From assembly GCA_021234155.1 (NCBI GenBank), contig JAJEKV010000031.1, positions 2,502,055-2,566,054 of the forward strand: DNA of 64,000 bases, written 5' to 3'. The notes beneath the pieces were generated by a model. That model had not been told where the DNA came from. It worked only from the letters and a program-made list of their open reading frames with translations, and searched no databases. Made by a program: the position numbers and the translations under genes. This stretch comes from Isoetes taiwanensis (Eukaryota > Streptophyta > Lycopodiopsida > Isoetales > Isoetaceae). This document shows, one piece after another, positions 12,177-21,790 of the stretch. Each line of letters begins with the position of its first letter. Within the stretch, counting starts at the first letter, position 1.

Positions 12177-12869
12177 ACAACTGTCCTTTTGATCAAGATG
12201 GCAAATTCAAACTTGTCATTCACGCATGATGGATGGATGGATTTACGGGCATTACTAGATTCACAAATCTAGAATGAAGAGAATAGAATATAATGAATAG
12301 ATATTTTAACATCCGTGAAGACCAAGAGTCAAGGGACCCATACAATGGGCTAATAGAACCATTACTACTAGGATCAGAAAACCCTGCCTTGAAAGGTTTT
12401 CAAGGGAAAAAACCTTGGCAGTAATGGTGCTACTAGATAATCAAGAATAAATAAGTAGATCATGGTGACTACTGAAGGTTTAGCAATTGAAGGCATGTAT
12501 CTAGAACTTCCAATGTGTATAATGTCAAGTCATGCACATATCGTGCTCTAAGAAGCTTTAGGAGCATGGAATGAATGCAGTAGTCCAATGTTAAGCAATA
12601 TTTCCAATAATTTGAAGTGTACTATTGAAAGTCCAAGCCAAAAGACAGATACAACTGCACAGACGGGATTAAAATCTCGGAGGACAATCATGATCCACTG
12701 AGTAGGACCACCAGCCTATGCATAAGAAATAAGCCTCAAAGATCAATTGATGCTTGGTAGGAGAAAGCGAAGAGCAATGGTAGGCCTTAGCAATTCTAAC
12801 TTGAGCATCCTGGAGGAGAACAGCAAACCCTTAAAAACACACAATCTTTTGCGTTTCCGGATAGACTAT
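12177..12869 (-). repeat. Array monomer 1, partial non-LTR segment
   Basis: Begins at CAACTGTCC in the middle of the non-LTR part. It carries the small LINE-tail-like block (AATAGAATATAAT..., then AACCCTGCC...AAGGTTTTCAAGGG) at about 12265-12415 and the segment leading to the LTR end. It is more diverged from the other copies. Confidence 0.8.
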
Positions 12870-13206
12870 TGTGACGCTCCTTGCGCTATATATGACAGCA
12901 CGTCGTATACATCGGAGGACCCTCCCCATCCAACGGCTACCCATTGTATAAGCCCTCCGTCTAACCCGCGTCTGGGATAACCAGACAACAAGTTGAGGAT
13001 ACAGAGGTGTCATTCCATCCCGTTCTTTACGTCCCGATATTAGTGGAAGCAATATGCAACATAACCACTATTAACAATATAACAACACTACCTCGAAGGG
13101 TAGTCAATATCCATACCATCATAACATGTAAAATAGACTTTCAACATCGAAACATTAAAGGGCCTCCTACTCGGGGTTCAGACTCAAGGGGGGATTCGAC
13201 GTCACA
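12870..13206 (-). repeat. LTR 1 of the array, internally deleted
   Basis: Only 337 bp remain of ~1.59 kb. The outer end TGTGACGCTCC (plus strand) and inner end ACGTCACA are kept. The join GGATTCGACGTCACA near 13193-13206 fuses sequence from the GAGTCGACTGAC region to the far end, as expected of a microhomology deletion. Confidence 0.85.
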
Positions 13207-14975
13207 TTCTCCCCACCTTAGGATAATATCGTCCTCACCATTACATAAAGTGGATGAACCTACATCACATATCACAACCATATACACAATAACACTTCAA
13301 CTTTATTACAGTTATGAACTTCTGATGTTAATTATCTTACTATATATATTATTACTAGAAAACAGAATTAGCTTTATCTATCACTCTCCCACCACGTATA
13401 CCTCTCGCTTCTTGCCTATACACACTTTTGCGCCCACCGACCCGGCATAGTACCCTCCCCCTTGTGATTTAAAGGCTTTGGCATTGAAATGATCCAGCAT
13501 TTCTCAACTTCTGCATAGTCCGGTGTATTCAGATTCCATGTAATTGCAATTGTTACATTGAGTTTAATTTAGGCCTCAATTTGGAGCTTTATTTCCTGCA
13601 AACTTCCGCAAGGGTAAGGCGATGACAAAATTTTTAAGTTGTGCCGACATGAGGTTTGTAGATTGTGGCATCAACCACATAACCCTACTTTCGTCTGTGG
13701 TTTCAAGCTTTAATAACCAAGTGGAACATATTTGGTCCAAGAGTTAAACTGCATGTGCTTTGATTTGCTTCCAGCTCCTCAAATTCCTCAGTTTGTGAGC
13801 AAAGTTTCGAGCCCCCGTATGCCAAAGTTGGAGTTGCAGAAGACCCCACAAAAGAAAGCTCATATGGCATACCAATCCTTGGAGAACTTTCCCCAGACCA
13901 ATTCCGATCTCGACTCTGTAGATTGTTACAGAATCGAAGAATTATGTACAAAGATTGTGTGGGCGTGTGTCTGGGGCATGAATTGCCCACGAACTCTACC
14001 ACATCGATCAAATTTGAGGCTTTTGTGCCAGATTTGGATTTAAGAACGCTAAAATGGATGAACAAATTTAACGTTTGTTTAATTACATGGCGCTTTTAAA
14101 ATTTTTTTGATGATTTTGAAGCCTCTGGCCCTAAACGAGGTAATCCTTTTGTTAAACTTGATTTGGAAAACGTCAATTTAGACTTTAATTCCATTACCAC
14201 AACTGTCCTTTTGATCAAGATGGCAAATTCAAACTTGTCATTCATAGACAGATGGATGGATGGACAGACGTACTAGATTCACAAATCTAGAATGAATAGA
14301 ATAGAATATAATCGAATAGATATTTTAACATCCATGAAGATCAAGAGTCAAGGGACCCATACAATGGGCTAATAGAACCATTACTACTAGGATTAGAAAA
14401 CTCTGCCTTGAAAGGTTTTCAAGGGAAAAAACCTTGGCAGTAATGGTGCTACTAGATAATCAAGAATAAATAAGTAGATCATGGTGACTACTGAAGGTTT
14501 AGCAATTGAAGGTGTGTATCTAGAACTTCCAATGTGTATAATGTCAAGTCATGCACAGATCGTGCTCTAAGAAGCTATAGGAGCATGGAATGTATGCAGT
14601 AGTTCAATGTTAAGCAATATTTCCAATAATTTGAAGTGTACATATTGGAATGTAATTTTCAAAGATGTATTTTTATTTTTATTTTCTGAATGACGTCAAA
14701 CTATATTGAAAGTCAAAGCCAAAAGACAGATACAACTGCACAGACGGGATTAAAATCTCGGAGGACAATCATTATCCACTGAGTAGGACCACCAGCCTAT
14801 GCATAAGACAACACACTCAAATAAGCCTCAAAGATCAATTGACGCTTGACAGGAGAAAGCGAAGAGCAATGGTAGGCCTTAACAATTCTATCTTGGGCAT
14901 CCTGGAGGAGAACAACTGGAGGAGGATCCAAACCCTTAAAACACACACAATCTTCTGCGTTTCCGGATAGACTAT
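13207..14975 (-). repeat. Array non-LTR segment, monomer 2
   Basis: Full-length 1,769-bp segment. Near its LTR junction it has, on the minus strand, the polypurine tract and gypsy-like 3' end. It contains the captured exon-like block (plus strand 13775-14200) and the LINE-tail block (about 14280-14455). Confidence 0.8.
13775..14199 (+). pseudogene. Captured exon-like gene fragment, repeated in the array
   Basis: On the plus strand, opposite to the element, a TTTGCTTCCAG acceptor is followed by a clean frame of more than 100 codons (YGIPILGELSPDQFRSRL..., KDCVGVCLGHELP, FEAFVPDLDLRTL). After a break it continues as DDFEASGPKRGNPFVKLDL (about 14110-14199). The composition looks like real host protein, not retroelement. 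I do not recognise the family. The same block recurs at about 30429-30857, 40000-40395, 43310-43745 and 48055-48490 with various stops and indels. It was probably a host gene piece picked up before the array formed. Confidence 0.5.
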
Positions 14976-15679
14976 TGTGACGCTCCTTGCGCTATATATG
15001 ATAGCCCGTCGTATACATTGAAGGACCCTCCCCATCCAACGGCTACCCATTGTATGGGCCCTCCATCTAATCCACGTCTGGGATAACCAGAAAATAAGTT
15101 GAGGACACAGAGGTGTCATTTCATCCCATCCTTTACGTCCTGATATCAGCGGAAGCAATATACAACATAACCACTATTAACAATATAATAACACTACCTT
15201 GAAGGGTAGTCAATATCCATACCATCATAACATGTAAAATAAACTTTCAACATCGAAACATTAAAGGGGCTCCTACCCGGGGTTCAAACTCAAGGGGGGA
15301 GTCGACTGACAGCTGGGCTCCAGATAGATCAGACCGATTTATGGCAATGGCTTGGGCTGGCAATAGACAATGGCTAGGATTGACCCCTCCATCTGCTCCT
15401 CCTGTGCATACTTTGCAGATAGGCTAAAGCAGGCTCTGTCGTGACTGTAACCTGCCGGAGATGTAATCCCCTGGTATCATCCAACGAAACTACTTCGGGT
15501 TGCATCTCCCCGGTCTGATGACGTAGGAGAGGTTGCATCTCCCCCTCCCGAAGTGCAGCATCTCCATGGGCAGCTAGAGGATCATGATGACACACGTCCG
15601 TACCCGACTGAACTCCTAAAAAAAAGAGCTAGGTCGACACCTGGAGCTCTTGAGAGTCAGGGCGACACCATTGACCCGG
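14976..15679 (-). repeat. LTR 2 of the array, left part
   Basis: Left part of an LTR interrupted by the chromovirus. It ends with CCCGG at 15675-15679, the left target-site duplication. It continues at 28974. Without the insertion and one CCCGG, the LTR is 1,590 bp. Confidence 0.9.
15675..15679. repeat. Target-site duplication, left copy (CCCGG)
   Basis: CCCGG immediately precedes TGTGACG of the 5' LTR. It is matched at 28969-28973 and single in uninterrupted LTR copies (GACCCGGGAAGTG at 46588). Confidence 0.93.
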
Positions 15680-17247
15680 TGTGACGTTCCAAGTATTTAT
15701 ACGGTGAACGTATAAATATATGGGACACGTCACACGATATAAGGCACGCCACCTGGGGGATGATAACCTAGGGGATTGGCCACAATGGATTTATGTTAAC
15801 CAAATTATTAAGGATAATTATCAAAAGACATGTGATTAAGTCAAACCATAGTAGTAAGGCGCCATTTGGCTTCACCCGGGTGGCCAGCATATTGGTTGCT
15901 AAACTAGGCCACCAAGGGGAAGCGCCATCCTCGGATCTTCCCAATTTCGACCCAAAGAAAGCACCCGGGGCAGCGGTGGCCAGAAATTGTTGCTGCTCGG
16001 CCCCAGATCGCCAAAACACCCTTTTACTGTTGCTGCTACCCCGGTACAGCCATGGAAGCACCCCTTGACAACGGGTCCAAAGAAACTTCTACGTTAGTGG
16101 TAGCAAAATTACATTCTTGTAGAATAACACTCTAGGATTCTTTTTTCGATGGTTTTGGGGTGAGACTAACCCTTCTCCGGTAATTAGGAATACTTTTCAA
16201 TTATGAGTGATGCTCTTATGAGAGATGGGTCGATGTCTCTATGTGTCGGGAGTAGTCGCTTCAAGAAATCGGGATTAAAAAGGAGGGTAGAGGCCTCTGA
16301 GCTTGAGTATAGAATGCTCCTAGTATTTCCTGTAACACCCTAGTAGTTTCGGCCTGTGCACAAGAGCCCACCGGGTCATATATGCTATGGTCTGGCTTAG
16401 CACCAGACAAGGGACACAGTGGTGGAGTAGGGGGTGGGGTCTTGCACGAGCATAAAAGGCTCCTGAGACTCCTACAGTGGGCTAGGCCTGATAGCCAGTC
16501 ACGTGGAGGGCCGGGTATGGGTCTGACACTCCCTGGGTGTAGTGGTGTGACCCGTATGGGGCACCATGCACTTTGAGTAGAATTAGGGTGAGTAAGTCGG
16601 GTACGGATGCGGGGGTCGCTGATGCGGCACGTATTCTCTAGCTCACCCACGATACCACTGTGATCCTGGAAGGGGACGCCTCCCCGACCTGCCTCAACGG
16701 ACCGGGTGTCATGAACCCGGAGTAGACTCAAAGGGTGATCCCTGGAGTCTGCGTTTCCGGAAGGCTATAGCGAATCCATAGCGTGAATCGACCCATCTGC
16801 AAAGTGTGCACAGGAGGGGCGGTTGGAGTGGACAACCCTAGCCGATGTTCTATGCCAGCCAACGCCATGCCAAGATTCGGTCCGCTGATCTCCTGAGACC
16901 CAGCCGTCAGTCGCTCCCCACTAGAGTCTGAGCCGGGGTAGAACCTGGGTTTTGGGTGTTTTCTTAGTTTTAGATGCATATTCTTTGCCGTTGGTATTTG
17001 GATGGATGTGCCACCCTTCGTGGTGGCTATTTATATGTGATTTATGTTGTGTGCTAACCCTTCCGCGACGTAGGAGTCCCATTGAAGGCGTGGGCCGAAT
17101 GACCCCTTCGTGTCCTTCTTTCGGGCACCATAATATGGGTGGCCGGAATAGATGGAGGGCCCTGCTCATGGCGAGGTGGTCGCCATGGGAGGGGAAAGTC
17201 CCCGTATGTATACGTCCGAGTGCCGTATATATTCAGGGAGCGTCACA
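15680..17247 (+). repeat. 5' LTR of the chromovirus (1,568 bp)
   Basis: Starts TGTGACGTTCC and ends GGAGCGTCACA. No protein in it is supported. It differs from the 3' LTR by many substitutions and short indels. Several are 5' CTG versus 3' CCG or CCCG. Confidence 0.93.
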
Positions 17248-17248
17248 G

Positions 17249-17260
17249 TGGTATCAGAGC
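17249..17260 (+). promoter_or_regulatory. Primer-binding site for initiator tRNA-Met
   Basis: TGGTATCAGAGC lies 1 base after the 5' LTR end. It is the standard Ty3/gypsy PBS complementary to the 3' end of plant tRNA-iMet. Confidence 0.93.
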
Positions 17261-18030
17261 CGTGATTTCGATTGCTCGAAATCATAGCACTGGCCAAACA
17301 CTAACTCGTAGCACAGTAGTTAGGAGGAGGCTAAGTTAATGTGTTGATAGTCCTCTTCGATGTTTGGCTTGGTGTTAGGTTAAGTTGGGAAATTGTAGCT
17401 TTAAAGAGGATAGGGCGACTGGAGGGCCCAAGATTGGAAGCAGAGTAAATGTCAGTAGGTAGCTCAAATGACAGGGAGGGTGGTTCCATTGGATCGGGCG
17501 TACCCGAATTACCTTAGAACAGTCGACTCTATGCGAAAAATGGTCAAGGGCGGGCCCGAAAACCAACTCGGGCGCCGCTTGCTTTTTGTCGTCTTGCAGT
17601 CGGGGTAGAAGAGCCGAAAATGCAGTCGGCGCCCGACCGGTCAACGGGAGTCAACGCGGGCCGCCAGGTCAACTCGGGCGCCGCTTGCTTTTCGACGACC
17701 CCCAGCCGAGGCGGGAGCCCGTATAATACAGCCGGCGCCCGACCGTATGCCTCGCGTATTTCTGCCGTATAATTATTTTTTTAATAATAAAATTTAAAAG
17801 TTAATAGGAAAATTTTAAAATTTTAAAAGTTATCCGGCCGTTAAAATTTCTTCTTGTATCTGTTTGCCTTGCCTCAGCGCCTTTGACCGCCAGAGCCGCT
17901 GCCCGCCATCGCCACCGGACTTGAAGTTGCTTCGTCGCCCTTGTGTCCTGAGAAACCCTAGCGCTGACCTTGCTGCCTTTTCCGCCACCAGCGCCTCACT
18001 GCTCGCCCTTCTAGACTTTATTGCCACAGC
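17261..18030 (+). other. Chromovirus leader with duplicated GC-rich segment
   Basis: Untranslated leader before the first cassette. A segment around CTCGGGCGCCGCTTGC...CAGTCGGCGCCCGACCG occurs at about 17567-17640 and again at 17672-17744. Both copies are GC-rich and contain GGCGCC palindromes, which could form packaging or dimerisation structures. That function is inference. Confidence 0.5.
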
Positions 18031-18738
18031 TATGGCCAACACCAAGAGCGCCCCTGACCCTTCTACCCTCAGCATCGTGGAGATTTATGCCATGATCGCC
18101 CGGTACATGGCTACAGATCCGGCCTTCATTGACATACTCCTGGATGAGCTAGTAAACAGGTTTGAGAACAACGATAGGATTCCCTATCCTATCTATCACT
18201 TCTCAGAGCCATTTCTGATCCGGTGAACCTTCGCCAGCTCTCCTATACCATTGTCGAGCAACCGGACATGGTCATGGTGCTCATTAAATTCTATCCTCCC
18301 GAACAGGAAGGGCATACCGAGGAAGAAGACATTAGAACAGAGGCCGACCGTGTCAGAGGCTTGGCCCGGGAGGATGACCACCGGGAAATAGAACGGGCTG
18401 ACACGGCCACTCGTGGAAGGGAGTACCGCTATCTCGGGGAGGGCCTTGCAGTCATAGACGGTAGGGCAATAGAGGTTCCTCCATACCGTTGGCACGAGGA
18501 CTCCAGCAGCTTTATATGGGGGGAAATCCCCGATATCAGCATAGACTATCTGACAACCATTCAGATAGATATGGGCCTGCGACCACAGCGGTACCAGGCT
18601 GAGATTCTTCGCCGAAGCGCAGCCCAACTTTTTGCTCAGATCCAAGAAGATCTCAAGGGGGATTCACTCATGTATAAGGGGGATATGCCATCTGCGTGCA
18701 TGGGGTGGCAAAAAACCCCCCTGTATACGGATTTTTAA
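18031..18738 (+). pseudogene. Chromovirus cassette 1, N-terminal part, frameshifted, unknown
   Basis: Starts MANTKSAPDPSTLSIVEIY. The frame stops at 18226, while the next frame opens in register (...NLRQLSYTIVEQPDMVMVL) and runs to 18738, suggesting one ancestral protein broken by a 1-base shift near 18215. The part after 18223 is acidic and charged (EGHTEEEDIRTEADRVR, then GLRPQRYQAEILRRSAAQL). I do not recognise a family. It ends in poly-purine and poly-pyrimidine sequence (about 18660-18895) that may be an insertion separating it from the H3-bearing frame downstream, whose charged coiled segment looks like a continuation. Confidence 0.45.
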
Positions 18739-18832
18739 AAGCAAATTTTGACCCCTTCCGAATAAAAATTACCTAGGATAGTGCAAAAAAATACCAGAAA
18801 AAGGACCCCCTGCCGACCGTATATGTACGAAA

Positions 18833-19528
18833 ATGGGTCCAAAAAACCCCCTCCCCGTGCATGCACATGGTTTATACGCCCAAAACTGTGAACCCCCCTT
18901 GGAAGATCTGAGGAGGGCCCGGGAGGAACGGGAGAAGCTGGAACAGGAGGAGAGGGATCGGCAGGACCAGCTGAACCCACAGGACGGAGGAGCATCCGGG
19001 AGTGGGCCGGGCCCAATCCCGACACATGTAACCGTTAAGCACCAGAGGAAGGGTCTAGCCCGGAAGACCGGCAGTCAATATAAAGAAAAACTAAGGACTG
19101 TCGGGGCCTTTGGTAAGAAGGCGAGTTCCGATCGGAGGCAGCAGCGGGTGGATAGCTCCCGACCGGCTGTTGGGGCTAAGACGGTGCCAGCACCGACGGG
19201 GCCGCCTGCAAAGCCCGGGCCACAGAGGAAGCCTCACAGGTACCGACCAGGTACCGTGGCCTTGCGGGAAATCCGCAAGTTCCAGAAGTCCACACAGCTT
19301 CTGATCCGGAAGCTACCCTTCCAGAGGCTGGTACGGGAGATTGCGCAGCAGTTCAAGACCGACCTCCGTTTCCAGACCTTTGCGATTTTGGCACTCCAAG
19401 AGGCTGCTGAAGCCTACTTGGTGGCACTTTTTGGTGACGCCAATCTTTGCGCGATCCACGCAAAGAGGGTAACCATAATGCCTAAGGATTTAGCCCTCGC
19501 CCGCAGGATTCGGGGGGAGCATCCTTAG
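18833..19528 (+). CDS. Histone H3-like protein carried by the chromovirus, 231 residues
   Basis: Residues 133-231 are a nearly canonical H3 fold: [68 protein letters not shown] and LARRIRGE. Compared with plant H3, differences are few: E59 to Q, D77 to Q, SSAV to TFAI near 86-89, E105 to G, T107 to A, and IQL to LAL in helix 3. K56, K79, C110, H113, R116, D123 and L126 are kept, so H3-H4 pairing and the H3-H3' bundle look possible. Loop 1 has canonical length, unlike CENH3. The tail is unusual: an E/R-rich coiled stretch (24-47), then ARKT at 76-79 resembling the ARKS modification motif, and a Pro-rich linker. The frame is uninterrupted although pol of the same copy is broken. The true start may lie upstream; ATG 18833 is the first in frame after the disrupted stretch. 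Confidence 0.88.
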   Translation: MGPKNPLPVHAHGLYAQNCEPPLEDLRRAREEREKLEQEERDRQDQLNPQDGGASGSGPGPIPTHVTVKHQRKGLARKTGSQYKEKLRTVGAFGKKASSDRRQQRVDSSRPAVGAKTVPAPTGPPAKPGPQRKPHRYRPGTVALREIRKFQKSTQLLIRKLPFQRLVREIAQQFKTDLRFQTFAILALQEAAEAYLVALFGDANLCAIHAKRVTIMPKDLALARRIRGEHP

Positions 19529-19730
19529 CATATTTGCGGGACTCCGCATTGTAAATATTTTTTTGGGGTATTTAATAAAAAACTTTTATTTTGTATTAAA
19601 AGCTTATTTATTTTATGTTAAATATGAAACAAAATGCTGACGTCAGCCTCAATAAAATGAGTTAAAAAGGAGTCTTAAAGTTCATTTCAATTGTTTCTCT
19701 TCCTCTCTCCTCCCTTCTAGCGCTATGGTC
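19529..19730 (+). other. AT-rich spacer between chromovirus cassettes, with possible poly(A) and splice acceptor
   Basis: After the H3 stop the sequence becomes AT-rich with AATAAA-like motifs (about 19571 and 19651). It ends in a strong polypyrimidine tract, TCTCTTCCTCTCTCCTCCC, then TTCTAG at 19719, shortly before the next ATG at 19725. This could be an intron 3' end or a gene boundary. A similar TTCATTTCAACTGTCTTGCAG precedes cassette 3 at about 21313-21333. Confidence 0.45.
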
Positions 19731-20191
19731 GCCGCCGCTGACCTTGTCGCCTGGTACCATGACGGAGAGCAATGGGATCCGCAAGTCCCTTTCGACCTGC
19801 TGCGGCCTTTGCTATGCCAGCGTCTAGATCTTCTTGCCAATATGTTGAAGCACCCAGATTACACCGGATTCTTGGATTTCTACATGAAGGAGATGCTTCC
19901 TCTGTGTACTCCTCTTGGGGACTCTCCCCAACTATATCTGGAGCGGGAGGCAGTCCGGGAGATGTTAGGGGGAGACACGCATGCATATGATGTGTCAAGG
20001 AAAGTCAGATGGGGCAAACACCGCCTGTTGTGTACAAAGATCGTGGGCTGCAATACCTTGAGGTCGCCTTCGCCCTAGCCATCCTCATGGACCAATATGT
20101 CGAGGATGAAACCCTACCAGAGAAAGGCAAATCACGGAGTCTTCGAAGAGGGGACGAATTAACACATAGGCATGGGCTTACTTCAAGTTAA
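19725..20191 (+). pseudogene. Chromovirus cassette 2, N-terminal part, frameshifted, unknown
   Basis: Reads MVAAADLVAWYHDGEQWDP... to about 20040, then continues in another frame (GLQYLEVAFALAILMDQYV) to 20191. The protein resumes in a third frame around 20245 (LPVIYHQWQEYLLLDD) into the 20288 frame. The three pieces probably made one ~450-residue protein. The N-terminal part is helical in character and not recognised. Confidence 0.45.
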
Positions 20192-20287
20192 GCGGAAGAG
20201 TCGCCATCAAGGCCGCGAGCAAGCCGTGAGGTTTGTCGTATAGATGCTCTCCCAGTTATTTATCACCAATGGCAAGAATATCTTCTC

Positions 20288-21112
20288 TTGGATGATATTA
20301 TCTGGACGTATCACATGGTGGCTGGCTATAGACGCAAGCGTAAAGACCATGTGCTTTATGAGCTTGCGGAGTATTGCATGGACGACTTCATCGACTTCAC
20401 ACCTCTTGCGCTTCCTCCAGAGGTGCAGCAGCTGCTCCAGTTCCGCCAAGAGACCATAGAGCCGGCTGAGACTCTACTACGTCTTCGGGACTTCGTGATG
20501 CAGGAGCCGGCCTCTCAGCCCTCACCAGATGCCTTCAAGGCTATGGGACCTCACATCCCAGATATAAATATGGTTGAGGTTCCCTCGGGCTCCGATGACG
20601 AGGGAGAGGACTTATATCATAATCCTGCTCATGTGAGGGAGGAGCAGCAAGAACTTAAAGCAGAGGAGTTTTCCATGGATTTGGAAAAGGAGGTGGCCAC
20701 ATCAGAGACCCCGCAGGGAAAGGTATCGAGCAACCACCTTACCCGTTTCTTTTTGTCCGCCTTTCGACAGGGGCAAGTCCTTTTTATAGCCCGAGACTTA
20801 GGGCCTGAGGCTGAAGCTTCATGGTGGGCCCTCCGTGCTCTCTCTACGCTGGCCGGCCACAAGAAGCTCCCCTATCGTACGTTTACTTATGTACTCGTGC
20901 GACGGGATCTTGCTCTAACAGCCTTGGGTCAGGATATTGCGCCATGGATGAGCATGAAGCTCCTCACGGCAGCCCCATTGGCCGTTGCTTACCCACCAGA
21001 GGTTGCATCTATTGCGGCTGCCACAGTGGACCCCGGAGTAACTCTGCTGCGACACCGACCGCCTCCACCACCTCCTAGATCTATGAATGAAGAGGGGGGA
21101 CCTAGTTCCTAA
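20288..21112 (+). CDS. Chromovirus cassette 2, C-terminal part with H2A-like domain
   Basis: 274-residue frame. Residues 100-150 are acidic (GSDDEGEDLY, EEQQELKAEEFSMDLEKE). Residues 151-245 align by eye with histone H2A landmarks in the right order and spacing: TRFF for ARFL of helix 1, LSTLAGH for LELAGN at the end of helix 2, RTF then RRDLALTALGQD for RIVPRHIQLAVRNDEE, and KLLTAAPLAVAYPPEV for the docking-domain KLLGGVTIAQGGVLPNI. ARF-to-LAGN spacing differs by only 2 residues and RH-to-KLL by 4. The C-terminus is Pro-rich (PPPPPP). H2A origin is my inference from pattern. The N-terminal 100 residues are unrecognised and continue the broken upstream frame. Confidence 0.5.
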   Translation: MDDIIWTYHMVAGYRRKRKDHVLYELAEYCMDDFIDFTPLALPPEVQQLLQFRQETIEPAETLLRLRDFVMQEPASQPSPDAFKAMGPHIPDINMVEVPSGSDDEGEDLYHNPAHVREEQQELKAEEFSMDLEKEVATSETPQGKVSSNHLTRFFLSAFRQGQVLFIARDLGPEAEASWWALRALSTLAGHKKLPYRTFTYVLVRRDLALTALGQDIAPWMSMKLLTAAPLAVAYPPEVASIAAATVDPGVTLLRHRPPPPPPRSMNEEGGPSS

Positions 21113-21371
21113 ATAATTGTATTATGTTTTTCTTCCCTACTGTCTAAAGTTTGGTTTGGCAAATTCTTTAGCCACTTTATAATATGATACATCTTCCTTT
21201 TTGTCAATTGTAATTACTATCTTCATGAATACAATTGAGAATTATTCCTTCTATCATATGTTTTGCCGGTTATTGGAGTTGGTCTATAACAATACTATAA
21301 AACCCTCTATATTCATTTCAACTGTCTTGCAGAAGAGACCCTTTGGGAATATGAGGAAAGGATTACAGACA

Positions 21372-21790
21372 TGGTAAGGAGGGATGATCCTGGACCGCCC
21401 GACCAGGATTATGGCCAAAGATATGGCGAATATCCAGAGTGGGATGAAGGCTACGAGATGGAACCTCCGCCACCAGGAGAACCCTATGATCATGACAAAG
21501 GGTTGGAGATAGTTAACATCCTTAGGGACAGAGCTTTCGAGGACCTGAAGCTGACCCTGTGCCGTACCTGGGACTATTGGAGCATGTCCAGGCACGAGGC
21601 TTTTGAGGACGCCAATGACCACCTTTGGCAACTCTTCTATGCTCTGCGAAGGCTTTTCAATCTTCTCATTGTTAGCCCAACATGGGAATACCAACCGGTG
21701 ATTGTCCAAGCCTGGGCACGCTACAAGCTCGTTAGGGCTGTATGGGAGAGTGTCCGCTACGCGATCCTATACCCCTTTGCGAACCCCTAG
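21372..21790 (+). CDS. Chromovirus cassette 3, ~139-residue protein, possible H2B-like helices
   Basis: Begins MVRRDDPGPPDQDYGQ, with an acidic/Pro-rich N-terminus (1-40), then helices with many aromatic residues: LRDRAFEDLKLTLCRTW, EAFEDANDHLWQLFYALRRLF and YKLVRAVWESVRYAIL. The middle helix (NDHLWQLFYAL) falls where H2B has NSFINDIFEKLA, and a P-x-I loop follows as in H2B KPTITS. This is weak and would not stand without the H3 and H2A-like neighbours. The frame is intact. A splice-acceptor-like TTTCAACTGTCTTGCAG lies just upstream. Confidence 0.35.

Noticed and set aside
17249-17260. TGGTATCAGAGC as part of a tRNA gene
   Set aside because: It is the primer-binding site next to the LTR; no cloverleaf is present.
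16261-17287. Several open frames of 60-156 codons in the LTRs
   Set aside because: They lie on both strands of regulatory sequence, differ between the two LTRs by frameshifts and match nothing known.
18833-19528. H3-like gene as a centromeric CENH3
   Set aside because: Loop 1 has canonical H3 length and the fold is close to H3.1/H3.3; CENH3 is more diverged with a longer loop 1.
18833-19528. H3-like gene as a normal host histone that merely lies here
   Set aside because: It sits inside perfect element boundaries (LTRs, PBS, PPT, CCCGG duplication), has an abnormal tail, and shows no separate insertion edges.
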